64,000 bases of DNA from Paraburkholderia guartelaensis (lineage in GTDB: Bacteria; Pseudomonadota; Gammaproteobacteria; Burkholderiales; Burkholderiaceae). The DNA lies in NCBI RefSeq assembly GCF_004353905.1, contig NZ_SMOD01000016.1, positions 1 through 64,000 of the forward strand. Direction: 5' to 3'. A program made the position numbers and the translations under genes. This document shows positions 51,009-59,613 of the stretch, one piece after another. Every line of letters starts with the position of its first letter. The first letter of the stretch is position 1. Below the pieces are notes generated by a model that was not told where the DNA came from, ran no database searches, and saw nothing but the letters and a program-made list of their open reading frames with translations.

Positions 51009-52613
51009 ATGCAAAGATCGCTCATCGCGCTGGCTGCAAACGGGTTGCGAAAACTGTGCGCCATGGCGTTGCCGCTATGCGCAATCGCGCTTGCCACCGG
51101 TCTTGCCGCGTGTCAGCAGTTACCTCCTCTCGGCGAGCGCACGCAAACCACGGCGCTCACGTCAGCCGAAGCGCGATCGACTCCACTTGGCAAAGCCGTA
51201 GCGGCTGAACTCGCCACCCATCCTGACTTCACCGGCATCGACCCGCTCGCGAACCCGCTCGATGCCTTCGCCTCGCGCGTGGCGCTCGTGCGCAACGCCC
51301 AGCGCACGCTCGACGTCCAGTACTACATCTGGCGCAACGATCTCACCGGCACGCTGTTGCTCGAGGAGCTGCGCGAGGCCGCCGATCGCGGCGTGCGCGT
51401 GCGCCTGCTGCTCGACGACAACGGCATTCCGTCCTCGCTGGACTCCACGCTCGCGGCGCTCAATGGACATCCCAACATCGAGGTTCGGCTCTTCAATCCG
51501 TTCGTCACGCGCAAGCCCAAAGCCATCGGCTTTCTCACCGACTTCTCGCGGCTGAACCGGCGCATGCACAACAAGTCGCTCACGGCTGACGGTGTGGCGA
51601 CCATTCTTGGCGGCCGCAACATCGGCGACGAGTATTTCGGCGCGACCGACGGCGTCGTCTTCGCCGACCTCGACGTGCTCGCTATCGGCCCCGCCGCCAC
51701 CGATGTCGCGAACGATTTCGACCGCTACTGGGCCAGCGCTTCGTCATTCCCCGCGTCGCAAATCCTGCCGTACACGGCGCCCGATGCACTCGCCACACTC
51801 GATCGCGACGCGCTTGCCGCGCGCACCGATCCGGCCGCGCAGGAATACATCGAGTCGCTGCGCAAGACCACCGACGTGCGCCGACTGCTGGACGGCACGC
51901 TGCCGCTCGAGTGGGCCAAAACGCAACTGGTCAGCGACGACCCGGCGAAAGCGCTCGGCACGGCGCCCAAGGAGACGCTCATCCTCAGTCAACTCCACGA
52001 GATCGTCGGCGATCCGCACCGTGAACTCGATCTGGTTTCGCCGTACTTCGTGCCGGGTGAGGTGGGCACGCAATACTTCACCCAGCTCGCCGCCAAGGGC
52101 GTGACCGTGCGCGTGCTGACGAACTCGCTCGAAGCCACCGATGTTTCCGCCGTCCATTCCGGCTACGCGCGGCGCCGCGTGGCGCTGCTCAAAGGCGGCG
52201 TGGAGCTGTTCGAGTTGCAGCGTGCGGCGGGCACGAGCAAGGCTACGGGCAAAGGCGCAGGCAGTGGTCCGTTCGGCAGCACGGGGTCGAGCCTGCACGC
52301 CAAGACCTTCGCTGTGGATGCGGAGCGCGTGTTCGTCGGCTCAGTCAATTTCGATCCGCGCTCGGCCAACCTCAACACCGAACTCGGCCTCGTGATCGAC
52401 AGCCCCGTGCTCGCCACCCAGATCGAAAAAGCGTTCTGGACGCGCGTGCCGCAGCTCGCGTATCAGGCGCACCTCGACGAGAACGGCAAGCTCTACTGGA
52501 CGCGCCTTTCCGACGACACGGTCATCCGCTACGACACGGAGCCGAACACCACATGGAACCAGCGCCTGAGCGTCTGGTTCTTCTCCATCCTGCCTATCGA
52601 GTGGCTGCTGTAG
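51009..52613 (+). CDS. Phospholipase D family lipoprotein (ClsC-like cardiolipin synthase)
   Basis: A 534-residue protein with a long signal ending LATGLAAC, consistent with a lipoprotein, and two HKD motifs: HNKSLTADG (His about 187) with GGRNIGDEYF after it, and HAKTFAVD (about 430) with GSVNFDPRS after it. QRTLDVQYYIWRNDLTG is typical of ClsC/YmdC-type proteins, which make cardiolipin from phosphatidylglycerol and phosphatidylethanolamine. Whether it synthesises cardiolipin or cleaves lipid is not decided by sequence. ATG at 51009. Confidence 0.85.
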   Translation: MQRSLIALAANGLRKLCAMALPLCAIALATGLAACQQLPPLGERTQTTALTSAEARSTPLGKAVAAELATHPDFTGIDPLANPLDAFASRVALVRNAQRTLDVQYYIWRNDLTGTLLLEELREAADRGVRVRLLLDDNGIPSSLDSTLAALNGHPNIEVRLFNPFVTRKPKAIGFLTDFSRLNRRMHNKSLTADGVATILGGRNIGDEYFGATDGVVFADLDVLAIGPAATDVANDFDRYWASASSFPASQILPYTAPDALATLDRDALAARTDPAAQEYIESLRKTTDVRRLLDGTLPLEWAKTQLVSDDPAKALGTAPKETLILSQLHEIVGDPHRELDLVSPYFVPGEVGTQYFTQLAAKGVTVRVLTNSLEATDVSAVHSGYARRRVALLKGGVELFELQRAAGTSKATGKGAGSGPFGSTGSSLHAKTFAVDAERVFVGSVNFDPRSANLNTELGLVIDSPVLATQIEKAFWTRVPQLAYQAHLDENGKLYWTRLSDDTVIRYDTEPNTTWNQRLSVWFFSILPIEWLL

Positions 52614-52636
52614 CGCGCGCAGCGGCGCACCGTTAG

Positions 52637-52665
52637 CCCTGTCGTCCGAGCCGGAACCGACAGGG
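52637..52665 (+). terminator. Hairpin after the phospholipase D gene
   Basis: CCCTGTCG (52637-52644) and CGACAGGG (52658-52665) form an 8-base stem with a 13-base loop. Weak T content follows (TTATCCCC). It lies just before the HutC-like site of the next gene. Confidence 0.4.
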
Positions 52666-52685
52666 TTATCCCCTATTCCTCCAAA

Positions 52686-52699
52686 GTTGTCTATACAAC
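52686..52699. promoter_or_regulatory. HutC-like operator before the NCS1 permease
   Basis: GTTGTCTATACAAC is a near-perfect 14-base palindrome (two mismatched centre positions). It differs by one base from GTTGTATATACAAC found upstream of hutU at 61400-61413. It lies about 36 bases before the permease start, suited to repression by HutC. Confidence 0.6.
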
Positions 52700-52734
52700 A
52701 TCATGCGGACATTCCCCCTCATCCGGAGCTGTCC

Positions 52735-54168
52735 GTGGCCATGCCTGAATCCGTCGCCAATCTCGAAACCGATGGCCGCAAGATCCTGGAAACGCGTTCG
52801 ATCGATTACATCCCCGAATCTGAGCGCCACGGCAGCCTGTTCAGCCAGTTCACGCTCTGGCTTTCCGCGAACCTGCAAGTCACGGCGATCATTACCGGCG
52901 CGTTGGCCGTCGTGCTCGGCGGCGACGTTTTCTGGTCGCTCATCGCTCTCTTGGCTGGACAACTCATCGGCGGCGCGGTCATGGCGCTGCACGGCGCGCA
53001 AGGGCCGCAGCTCGGCCTGCCGCAGATGATCTCCAGCCGTGTGCAATTCGGCGTCTACGGCGCGGCCATTCCCATCGCGCTCGTTTGCATCATGTATGTG
53101 GGATTTTCCGCGAGCGGCACGGTGCTCGCCGGCCAGGCCACCGCACAACTGCTCAACGTTTCCGATACGGCGGGCATCTGCCTGTTTGCGGCGCTGATCG
53201 TCGTGCTGACATTGCTCGGCTACCGCTCGATTCACTTCGTCGGCCGCATTGCCAGCGTGATCGGCGTGCTCGCATTCGTGTTCATGTTCGCGCAGCTCTT
53301 TACGCACCACGATATCGGCGCGCTGCTGGCCAATCGCCATTTCTCGATCGCGAGCTTTCTGCTTTCCATGTCGCTTTCGGCTTCGTGGCAAATCGCGTTC
53401 GGCCCCTATGTCGCGGACTATTCGCGCTACCTGCCGCGCTCCACTTCACCCGCGCGTACGTTCCTCGCGGTCGGGCTCGGCTCGGTGATCGGCGCGCAGG
53501 CGGCCATGGTGTTCGGCGTATTTGCCGCTGCACTCGCGGGCCACGCGTTCGCCCACCATGAAGTGGCATATATCGTGAGCCTGGGCGCGAGCGGCGCGGT
53601 GGCCGCGATGCTCTACTTCAGCATTGCGTTCGGCAAGCTCACCGTCACGACGCTCAACGCGTACGGCAGCTTCATGTCGATGGCGACGATCGTCAGCGCG
53701 TTTCGTGCAAAGCGTGCGATCTCCACGCGTCATCGCTTCGTCTACATCATCGGCATGGTGGGCATCTCGACGCTCGTCGCGCTCGCGGGGCGCCACTCGT
53801 TTCTCAAGGAATTCACGGCGTTCATCCTGTTTCTGCTCGCGTTCTTCACGCCGTGGAGCGCGATCAATCTGGTGGACTTCTACTGCTTCACGCGCTCGCG
53901 CTACGACGTGCCGGCGCTCTCGAACCCCGATGGCCGCTACGGCCGCTGGAATGCCAAAGCCATCGGCATCTACGTGCTCGGCGTGCTGGTGCAGATGCCG
54001 TTCATCTCGACGAGCTTCTATACGGGCCCCTTCGTCGATGCGCTCGGCGGCACGGACATCTCGTGGATTCTCGGCCTGATCGTGCCGGGCATGCTTTACT
54101 ACGTCGCCATGCATCTCACGCCGCCGGTCATTCCCGAACGGCTGATCCTGCCGGTCGAGCAGGATTGA
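52735..54168 (+). CDS. NCS1/cytosine-permease-family transporter, probably for histidine or urocanate
   Basis: A 477-residue, 12-helix transporter. RSIDYIPESERHG then LFTLWLSANLQ-type text (SQFTLWLSANLQVTAIITGAL) at the start and PQMISSRVQFGVYGAA are typical of NCS1 permeases (cytosine, allantoin, hydantoin and related compounds). The later ADYSRYLP is also family-like. GTG at 52735 has GGAG seven bases upstream; ATG at 52741 is an alternative. The HutC-like operator upstream and the hut genes nearby point to uptake of a histidine-pathway compound; substrate is inference. Confidence 0.83.
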   Translation: MAMPESVANLETDGRKILETRSIDYIPESERHGSLFSQFTLWLSANLQVTAIITGALAVVLGGDVFWSLIALLAGQLIGGAVMALHGAQGPQLGLPQMISSRVQFGVYGAAIPIALVCIMYVGFSASGTVLAGQATAQLLNVSDTAGICLFAALIVVLTLLGYRSIHFVGRIASVIGVLAFVFMFAQLFTHHDIGALLANRHFSIASFLLSMSLSASWQIAFGPYVADYSRYLPRSTSPARTFLAVGLGSVIGAQAAMVFGVFAAALAGHAFAHHEVAYIVSLGASGAVAAMLYFSIAFGKLTVTTLNAYGSFMSMATIVSAFRAKRAISTRHRFVYIIGMVGISTLVALAGRHSFLKEFTAFILFLLAFFTPWSAINLVDFYCFTRSRYDVPALSNPDGRYGRWNAKAIGIYVLGVLVQMPFISTSFYTGPFVDALGGTDISWILGLIVPGMLYYVAMHLTPPVIPERLILPVEQD

Positions 54169-54195
54169 AGCGGCGGCGCGCCGCCGCGCCGCTTC
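54167..54195 (+). terminator. GC hairpin between permease and porin genes
   Basis: GAAGCGGC (54167-54174) and GCCGCTTC (54188-54195) form an 8-base stem with GC-rich inner pairs. There is no T-run, so it may only lower read-through to the porin gene. Confidence 0.4.
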
Positions 54196-54277
54196 GCTGA
54201 TCAACACAGTTCCCATTCGCGCGGGTCTCACCACCCGCGCGTTCGTTTCATTCCCCCAAAAAATAGTTGTACTGATA

Positions 54278-55336
54278 ATGAAAAAGCACCCCGCTATGGC
54301 TCTTCGCCCCTCCGCTCGCGCAATCAGAAGCACGCTTTGCGCGACCGCGCTCGGGCTCTTTGCGCACGACGCGCTTGCCCAGGACGGCGTGACGCTCTAC
54401 GGGCTCATCGACGAATTCGCCCAATACGTCAACACGGGCAACGGCTACACGGCCGCGCTCGGATCGAGCGGCCAATGGGGCAGCCGCTTCGGCCTGAAAG
54501 GCAAGGAAGACCTGGGCGGCGGGCAAACGCTGTCGTTCGCCCTCGAAAACGGCTTCAACCCCACGGACGGCACGCTCGCCACGAAGGGATCGCTGTTCGA
54601 TCGCCAGGCGTGGGTCGGTCTCTCGGGCGGCTGGGGCACGGTGCGTGTGGGCCGGCAAAACTCGCCGCTCTTCAACGACCAAGGCGGCCAGGATGCCTTC
54701 GGCGGTGTCACGCAGGCCTCGGCCATGGACAACCTTACGGTGTTCACTTTCCGCACCAGCAACACTGTCTCCTATGTCACGCCTGAATTCGCGGGCCTGC
54801 AGGCAGGCGTCTACGTGGGCTTCGGCGATGCGGGCGGACTGCGCGCCGCAGGCTCCAGCCAGCAGTTCGACGTGACCTATGCGCACGGACCGTTTGCCGC
54901 GTTCGTGGCGGGCCAGTGGCTCAAGAACAGCGAAGGGAGCGCCACCGACCGGACGATCATGGCGGGCACCTCGTACGCGATCGGGAGCGCAACGATCTTC
55001 GGCGGCTATTCGGACATGAAATGGCCCGACCTCGCGCTGAACGCCTATACGGTCGGCCTTTCCGCGAAGTATCAGTTCAATGTGAGCAACGCGGTTTCGC
55101 TCGGCTACGCCACGCTGCACGATCGCACCTCACAAGGCGACAATGCCGACCAGATCGGCCTGATGTACGAATACGACCTCTCCAAAACGACGAACTTCTA
55201 CGGCGCACTTTCGTTCCTGCGCAACCGGAACCAGGCGAGTTACACGCTCGCCGGCGCGGCAAATCCGGGCCTGCCGCTCGCCTACCCCGGCGCGGATGCG
55301 CGCGGCGTGCAGATCGGCATCGTTCAACGCTTCTAA
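54278..55336 (+). CDS. Trimeric porin (Gram-negative Burkholderia OmpC type)
   Basis: A 352-residue outer membrane protein with a signal peptide ending HDALAQ and mature start DGVTLYGLIDEFAQYV. The segments SRFGLKGKEDLGGGQTLSF, DRQAWVGLSGGWGTVRVGRQ and a final aromatic residue (GIVQRF) are standard for beta-proteobacterial porins with 16 strands. It follows the permease gene by 109 bases and could give outer membrane entry for the same substrate. It ends at a strong terminator. Confidence 0.9.
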   Translation: MKKHPAMALRPSARAIRSTLCATALGLFAHDALAQDGVTLYGLIDEFAQYVNTGNGYTAALGSSGQWGSRFGLKGKEDLGGGQTLSFALENGFNPTDGTLATKGSLFDRQAWVGLSGGWGTVRVGRQNSPLFNDQGGQDAFGGVTQASAMDNLTVFTFRTSNTVSYVTPEFAGLQAGVYVGFGDAGGLRAAGSSQQFDVTYAHGPFAAFVAGQWLKNSEGSATDRTIMAGTSYAIGSATIFGGYSDMKWPDLALNAYTVGLSAKYQFNVSNAVSLGYATLHDRTSQGDNADQIGLMYEYDLSKTTNFYGALSFLRNRNQASYTLAGAANPGLPLAYPGADARGVQIGIVQRF

Positions 55337-55343
55337 ATGCCAA

Positions 55344-55382
55344 AACGGCTCTGGATGCTTAGGTCCAGAGCCGTTGTGTTTG
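55344..55382. terminator. Strong bidirectional terminator between porin and hutG
   Basis: AACGGCTCTGGA (55344-55355) and TCCAGAGCCGTT (55364-55375) form a perfect 12-base stem with an 8-base loop. GTGTTTG follows on the plus strand and TTGGCATTT on the minus strand. It lies between the convergent porin and hutG genes. Confidence 0.8.
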
Positions 55383-55417
55383 CAACCAGGCAGAAGCCTT
55401 TGCTTTGACTATCAGCC

Positions 55418-56227
55418 TCAGGCCGCAGCGACGTTCATCGCCTTGATGGCCTCAAGCGCGCCACCCACCATTTCGCGCAGCACAGGCTGAACTTTCTCAG
55501 CGAGCGCGGGCACGTAGTCGAACGGCGCCGTTTCGTTCATGTAAGCCGACTGGCACATCTCCAGCTGGATCGCATGCACGCCGTCGTGCGGCGCGCCGTA
55601 ATGGCGCGTGATGTAGCCGCCCTTGAAGCGTCCGTTTGCGATCCACGTATAGCCGCTTGCCGCCGCCGCGCGTTCCGCGCGCGCCTGCACCGCCGGGTTC
55701 ACCGTGCGGCCGTCCTGAGTGCCGATGTTCAGGTCGGGCAGCTTGTTGTCGAACAGACGCGGCAGCACGCTCGCGATCGAATGTGCTTCCCACAGCAGCA
55801 CGTTTGCGTGGGCTGCGCGCAGGCGCTTGAGTTCAGCGCCGAGCGTGTCGTGATACGGCTGCCAGAAATTCCGCACGCGACGCTGGCGCTCAGGCGCGTC
55901 GGGCACACAGCCCTCGCGGTAGATGGGCTCGCCGCGAAACGTTTCGGTCGGACACAGCGATGTAGTGGTCTGGCCGGGATAGAGGCTCTCGTCGTTCGGT
56001 GGGCGGTTCAGGTCGATCACATAGCGCGAAACGCGCGCGCCGAGCACGGTCGCGCCCAGTTCCTTCGCAAACGCATAAAGGCGATCGAGATGCCAGTCCG
56101 TATCGGCGACGGTCAGCGCCACGTCCGTGTACTCACCGTGCATCGCAGCGGGAATGTGCGTGCCCAGATGAGGGATCGAAATGATGAGCGGTGCAGTGCC
56201 GCGTTCCAGCGAAAAGATATCGGTCAT
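55418..56227 (-). CDS. hutG: N-formylglutamate deformylase
   Basis: A 269-residue enzyme of the N-formylglutamate amidohydrolase family. It hydrolyses N-formyl-L-glutamate to glutamate and formate, the last step of the five-step histidine pathway. SIPHLGTHIPA, ADTDWHLDRLYAFA, SRYVIDLNRPPND and LLWEAHSIAS carry the conserved metal-binding and substrate residues. It is 30 bases after hutF and the last gene of the hut operon. Confidence 0.93.
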   Translation of the reverse strand: MTDIFSLERGTAPLIISIPHLGTHIPAAMHGEYTDVALTVADTDWHLDRLYAFAKELGATVLGARVSRYVIDLNRPPNDESLYPGQTTTSLCPTETFRGEPIYREGCVPDAPERQRRVRNFWQPYHDTLGAELKRLRAAHANVLLWEAHSIASVLPRLFDNKLPDLNIGTQDGRTVNPAVQARAERAAAASGYTWIANGRFKGGYITRHYGAPHDGVHAIQLEMCQSAYMNETAPFDYVPALAEKVQPVLREMVGGALEAIKAMNVAAA

Positions 56228-56257
56228 CGAAAGTTGTCTCGTGAATGGCGCGTGCGT

Positions 56258-57676
56258 TCAATCGTCAGCCAGCAGCCTGGCGAGCGCCGCGCGATAGTCG
56301 GCGTAAAGGCGCGCTTCGTCGCGATGGCGGCGCGCTTCCACGACTTTGACGCCGCCGGTATAGACGTCGAGCACCGGCGTTTCACCATGCTCGCAGAAGA
56401 CGACCGACGAGAGCCAGGTAAGCGGATTTTGTTCGGCAAGGTTCGGATGCTCGGCGTCGAGCACGATCCAGTCGGCGCGCGCGCCTTCCTTCAATGCGCC
56501 GACCTTGCGTCCCGTAGCGCTGGCGCCGCCGGCGAGGGCTGCGTCGAATAGCCGGTCCGCAACCTGTGCCTGATGTGTCGCGGCCAATACGTTGCGCTCG
56601 CGCCGTGCGAGCCGCTGACCGTATTCGAGCAAGCGTAGCTCCGCGCGCCAGTCCACGCCGATATGGCTGTCCGAGCCCACGCCGAACGCGCCACCCGCAT
56701 CGAGATAGTCGCGCGCGGGGAAAATGCCGTCGCCAAGATTCGCTTCGGTCGTGAGGCACAGGCCCGCAATCGCACCGCTCTGGGCGAGCGCAGCGGTCTC
56801 CCGCGCATCGATATGCGTCGCATGGACGAGGCACCAGCGCGCGTTCACGTCGAACCGGTCGAGCAGCCATTGCACCGGCCGCGCGCCTTCGGTCGTCATG
56901 CAAGCCTCGACTTCGGCCGTCTGTTCGGCGATGTGGATATGCACCGGTGCACCGGGAAGCGCTCGATCCAGGCCTTCCAGCAGCGCGCGCAACGAGTCAT
57001 GCGATACCGCGCGCAGCGAATGGGGCGCGACGCCGTAACGCAACGCGCCGTCCTCAGGCCGCCACGCACGCAGCGCCTCGACGATGCCGAGCAACTGGTC
57101 CGGTGTGTTGATGAAGCGCCGCTGATCGTCGCGCGGCGCTTGCGCGCCGAACCCGCTGTATTGATAGAGCACGGGCAGCATCGTCATGCCGATGCCGGTG
57201 ACACTCGCTGCGTCCACCACGCGTTGCGCCAGTTCGGCGGGGCTCGCATACCGCTGGCCATCCTTGCCGTGATGCACGTAGTGGAATTCGCAGACGGAGG
57301 TGTAGCCCGCCTTCAACATCTCGACATAGAGCCAGCGCGCAATCGCCCCGAGATCGTCGGGCGTGATGCGTGCGGCGAAGCGGTACATGAGGTCGCGCCA
57401 GCTCCAGAAGCTGTCGGTGGGGTTCGCGCGATATTCGGTGAGGCCTGCCATGGCGCGCTGAAACGCGTGCGAATGAAGATTAGGCATGCCAGGCGTGATC
57501 GGACCCGGCGCACGCGCGACGCCCTGAGGCGCTTGCGCCAGATCGGGCGTCACGTTGCGCAGCGTTCCCGCCGCGTCCCATTCGAGCAGCACATTGCGGC
57601 GCCAGCCGTCGGGCAAATAAGCGTACTCGGCGAAGAGCGCGCGCGAAGTCGGGTTCGTTTCGATGGTGTGATTCAT
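56258..57676 (-). CDS. hutF: Formimidoylglutamate deiminase
   Basis: A 472-residue amidohydrolase that turns N-formimino-L-glutamate into N-formylglutamate and ammonia. The zinc motif is NLHSHAFQRAMAG; further ligands lie in HIHIAEQTAEVEAC and GSDSHIGVD. Its presence with hutG shows that histidine is degraded by the deiminase/deformylase route, not by HutG formimidoylglutamase. It starts 15 bases after hutI. Confidence 0.94.
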   Translation of the reverse strand: MNHTIETNPTSRALFAEYAYLPDGWRRNVLLEWDAAGTLRNVTPDLAQAPQGVARAPGPITPGMPNLHSHAFQRAMAGLTEYRANPTDSFWSWRDLMYRFAARITPDDLGAIARWLYVEMLKAGYTSVCEFHYVHHGKDGQRYASPAELAQRVVDAASVTGIGMTMLPVLYQYSGFGAQAPRDDQRRFINTPDQLLGIVEALRAWRPEDGALRYGVAPHSLRAVSHDSLRALLEGLDRALPGAPVHIHIAEQTAEVEACMTTEGARPVQWLLDRFDVNARWCLVHATHIDARETAALAQSGAIAGLCLTTEANLGDGIFPARDYLDAGGAFGVGSDSHIGVDWRAELRLLEYGQRLARRERNVLAATHQAQVADRLFDAALAGGASATGRKVGALKEGARADWIVLDAEHPNLAEQNPLTWLSSVVFCEHGETPVLDVYTGGVKVVEARRHRDEARLYADYRAALARLLADD

Positions 57677-57691
57677 GCGTGAAAATAGCGC

Positions 57692-58924
57692 TCAAACGCG
57701 ACGCTCAAATGCGCGACGCTCAAAAACGGTCTCGCCGCCGCGCACCACGCGTGCACAGAGCGGACGGCCGATCCAGTAAGCCAGTTCCGCGAGCGACTGC
57801 ACCGTCCACACGGCAAAGTCAGCGGGACGACCTGCGGCGAGCGTGCCGTGACGCTCTGCGTCGCCGAAAGCCTGTGCGGCATGCCGCGTCACGCCCTGCA
57901 ACACTTCGGGCACGGTCATGCGGAACAGCGTGGTCGCCATGTTCATCATGAGCAGCAGCGAGGTGGCCGGCGACGTGCCCGGATTGCTGTCGGTGGAAAT
58001 GGCGATCGGCACCTCGTAGCGCCGCAGCAAGTCGAGCGGCGGAAGCTGCGTTTCGCGGATGAAGTAGTACGCGCCCGGCAGCAGTACCGCCACGGTGCCC
58101 GCCTCTTTCATGGCGGCGACGCCCGCTTCGTCGAGAAACTCCAGATGGTCGGCGGACAACGCGCCGTAGCGCGCCGCGAGCGCCGCGCCGCCGCTATTGG
58201 AAAGCTGCTCGGCGTGCATCTTGACTGCGAGGTTGCGCCGCGCGGCCGCTTCGAACACGCGCTCGCTCTGTGCAAGCGAAAAGCCGATTCGTTCGCAGAA
58301 CACATCGACGGCGTCCACCAAACCCTCATCGGCGAGCGCGGGAAGCATGCGCTCGCACACTTCGTCGATATAGTCGTCGGCGCGGCCCGCGAACTCGGGC
58401 GGCAACGCATGAGCGCCGAGAAACGTCGTCCGCACCGTGACCGGATAACGCTCGCCAAGCTGACGCGCAACGCGCAGCATCTTGCGCTCGCTCGCCAGAT
58501 CGAGGCCATAGCCCGATTTGATTTCGACTGCCGTTACGCCCTCGGCGAGCAACGCTTCGAGGCGAGTTGCCGACTGCGCGAACAGCGCAGCTTCGTCGGC
58601 GGCGCGCGTGGCGCGCACCGTCGAGACGATGCCTCCGCCCTGCCGCGCGATCTCTTCGTAGCTCACGCCCGCAAGACGCTGCGCGAATTCATCGGCGCGC
58701 TGACCGCCGTAGACGAGATGCGTGTGGCAATCCACAAGACCGGGCGTGACCCAGGCGCCGCCCAGGTCCTCACTCGCCCACTCGGTGAAATGCGCGGGCA
58801 ATTCGGCAGCGGCGCCAAGCCACACGATCTTGCCGTCTTCCACGGCAATCGCCGCGTTCTCGACGACTTGGCCCGGATCGCCATGCGGGCACAGGTTGAG
58901 GTTTTGCCAGAGTGTGCGTTTCAT
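57692..58924 (-). CDS. hutI: Imidazolonepropionase
   Basis: A 410-residue amidohydrolase opening the imidazolone ring to give formiminoglutamate. Metal ligands in VDCHTHLVYGG, VKMHAEQLSNSGG and STDSNPGTSP are intact, and the substrate segment GGGIVSTVRATRAA matches HutI. Length is normal (about 405). It overlaps the hutD stop as TGATG. Confidence 0.95.
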   Translation of the reverse strand: MKRTLWQNLNLCPHGDPGQVVENAAIAVEDGKIVWLGAAAELPAHFTEWASEDLGGAWVTPGLVDCHTHLVYGGQRADEFAQRLAGVSYEEIARQGGGIVSTVRATRAADEAALFAQSATRLEALLAEGVTAVEIKSGYGLDLASERKMLRVARQLGERYPVTVRTTFLGAHALPPEFAGRADDYIDEVCERMLPALADEGLVDAVDVFCERIGFSLAQSERVFEAAARRNLAVKMHAEQLSNSGGAALAARYGALSADHLEFLDEAGVAAMKEAGTVAVLLPGAYYFIRETQLPPLDLLRRYEVPIAISTDSNPGTSPATSLLLMMNMATTLFRMTVPEVLQGVTRHAAQAFGDAERHGTLAAGRPADFAVWTVQSLAELAYWIGRPLCARVVRGGETVFERRAFERRV

Positions 58925-59613
58925 CAGGTATGCAAAGCATCGTGCGATGCCGTTTCCGTAGTGTCTTGCCGTGGCGCCTCCAGCACGTCGAGCGCCACGG
59001 CGAGCAAGGCGCCCGCGCCGCGCGTGTCGATGTGCAAGGGGCGTTGCGCATCGAGCGTATCGATGCGCAGCGTGTCGCCCGCTTCGAGGCGCACGTGGCG
59101 TTCGTTATCCACGCGCACGTCCTGCGCGCCTTGCGCACAGTAGAGCAATACCGTTTGCGCATGCATGCTGCGCCGCTCGTTTGCGCGCCACACGTCGAGC
59201 GTGCCGCGCGCTGCATCGCGGCGCACCATCAGGTTGAAGTCGCGCGTGGCGCCGTTCACGAGGCGCGCGTCGATCGCGGCTTCCCCCGCGAAATGCGCGA
59301 CGTCGAGAGGCTGCGTAAGCACATGCGTGCGGCCCGCTTCGTTGAGCAGCATGCCCGCGCCTTCGAGCAGCACCAGCGTGCGATCGACGCCCTCGAAACG
59401 CGAGAACGGCCCCGCCTGCGCGACATCGGCCACGCTCACGCGCCACGCGAACGCGTCGAGTGACGCACCGGCATGCGATGTCACGTGCGCCACCGCGATT
59501 TCGCGCGTGACGCCGCCGCCGTTCTTCCACGGCGACGCCACGAGCGCCGCGCCACGCAGCAGTGTGAGCCTGGCGGCCTGCACCGCGCCGCCTACCGCTT
59601 TCACGCCGCTCAT
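58924..59613 (-). CDS. hutD: HutD-family cupin protein
   Basis: A 229-residue protein of the HutD family. SPWKNGGGVTREIAV and WRVSVADVAQAGPFSRFEGVDR are the diagnostic blocks, followed by LVLLEGAGM. The fold is a double-stranded beta-barrel. In Pseudomonas HutD has been proposed to set an upper limit on hut gene expression, perhaps by binding an intermediate. It overlaps the hutU stop as ATGA and hutI as TGATG. Confidence 0.92.
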   Translation of the reverse strand: MSGVKAVGGAVQAARLTLLRGAALVASPWKNGGGVTREIAVAHVTSHAGASLDAFAWRVSVADVAQAGPFSRFEGVDRTLVLLEGAGMLLNEAGRTHVLTQPLDVAHFAGEAAIDARLVNGATRDFNLMVRRDAARGTLDVWRANERRSMHAQTVLLYCAQGAQDVRVDNERHVRLEAGDTLRIDTLDAQRPLHIDTRGAGALLAVALDVLEAPRQDTTETASHDALHT

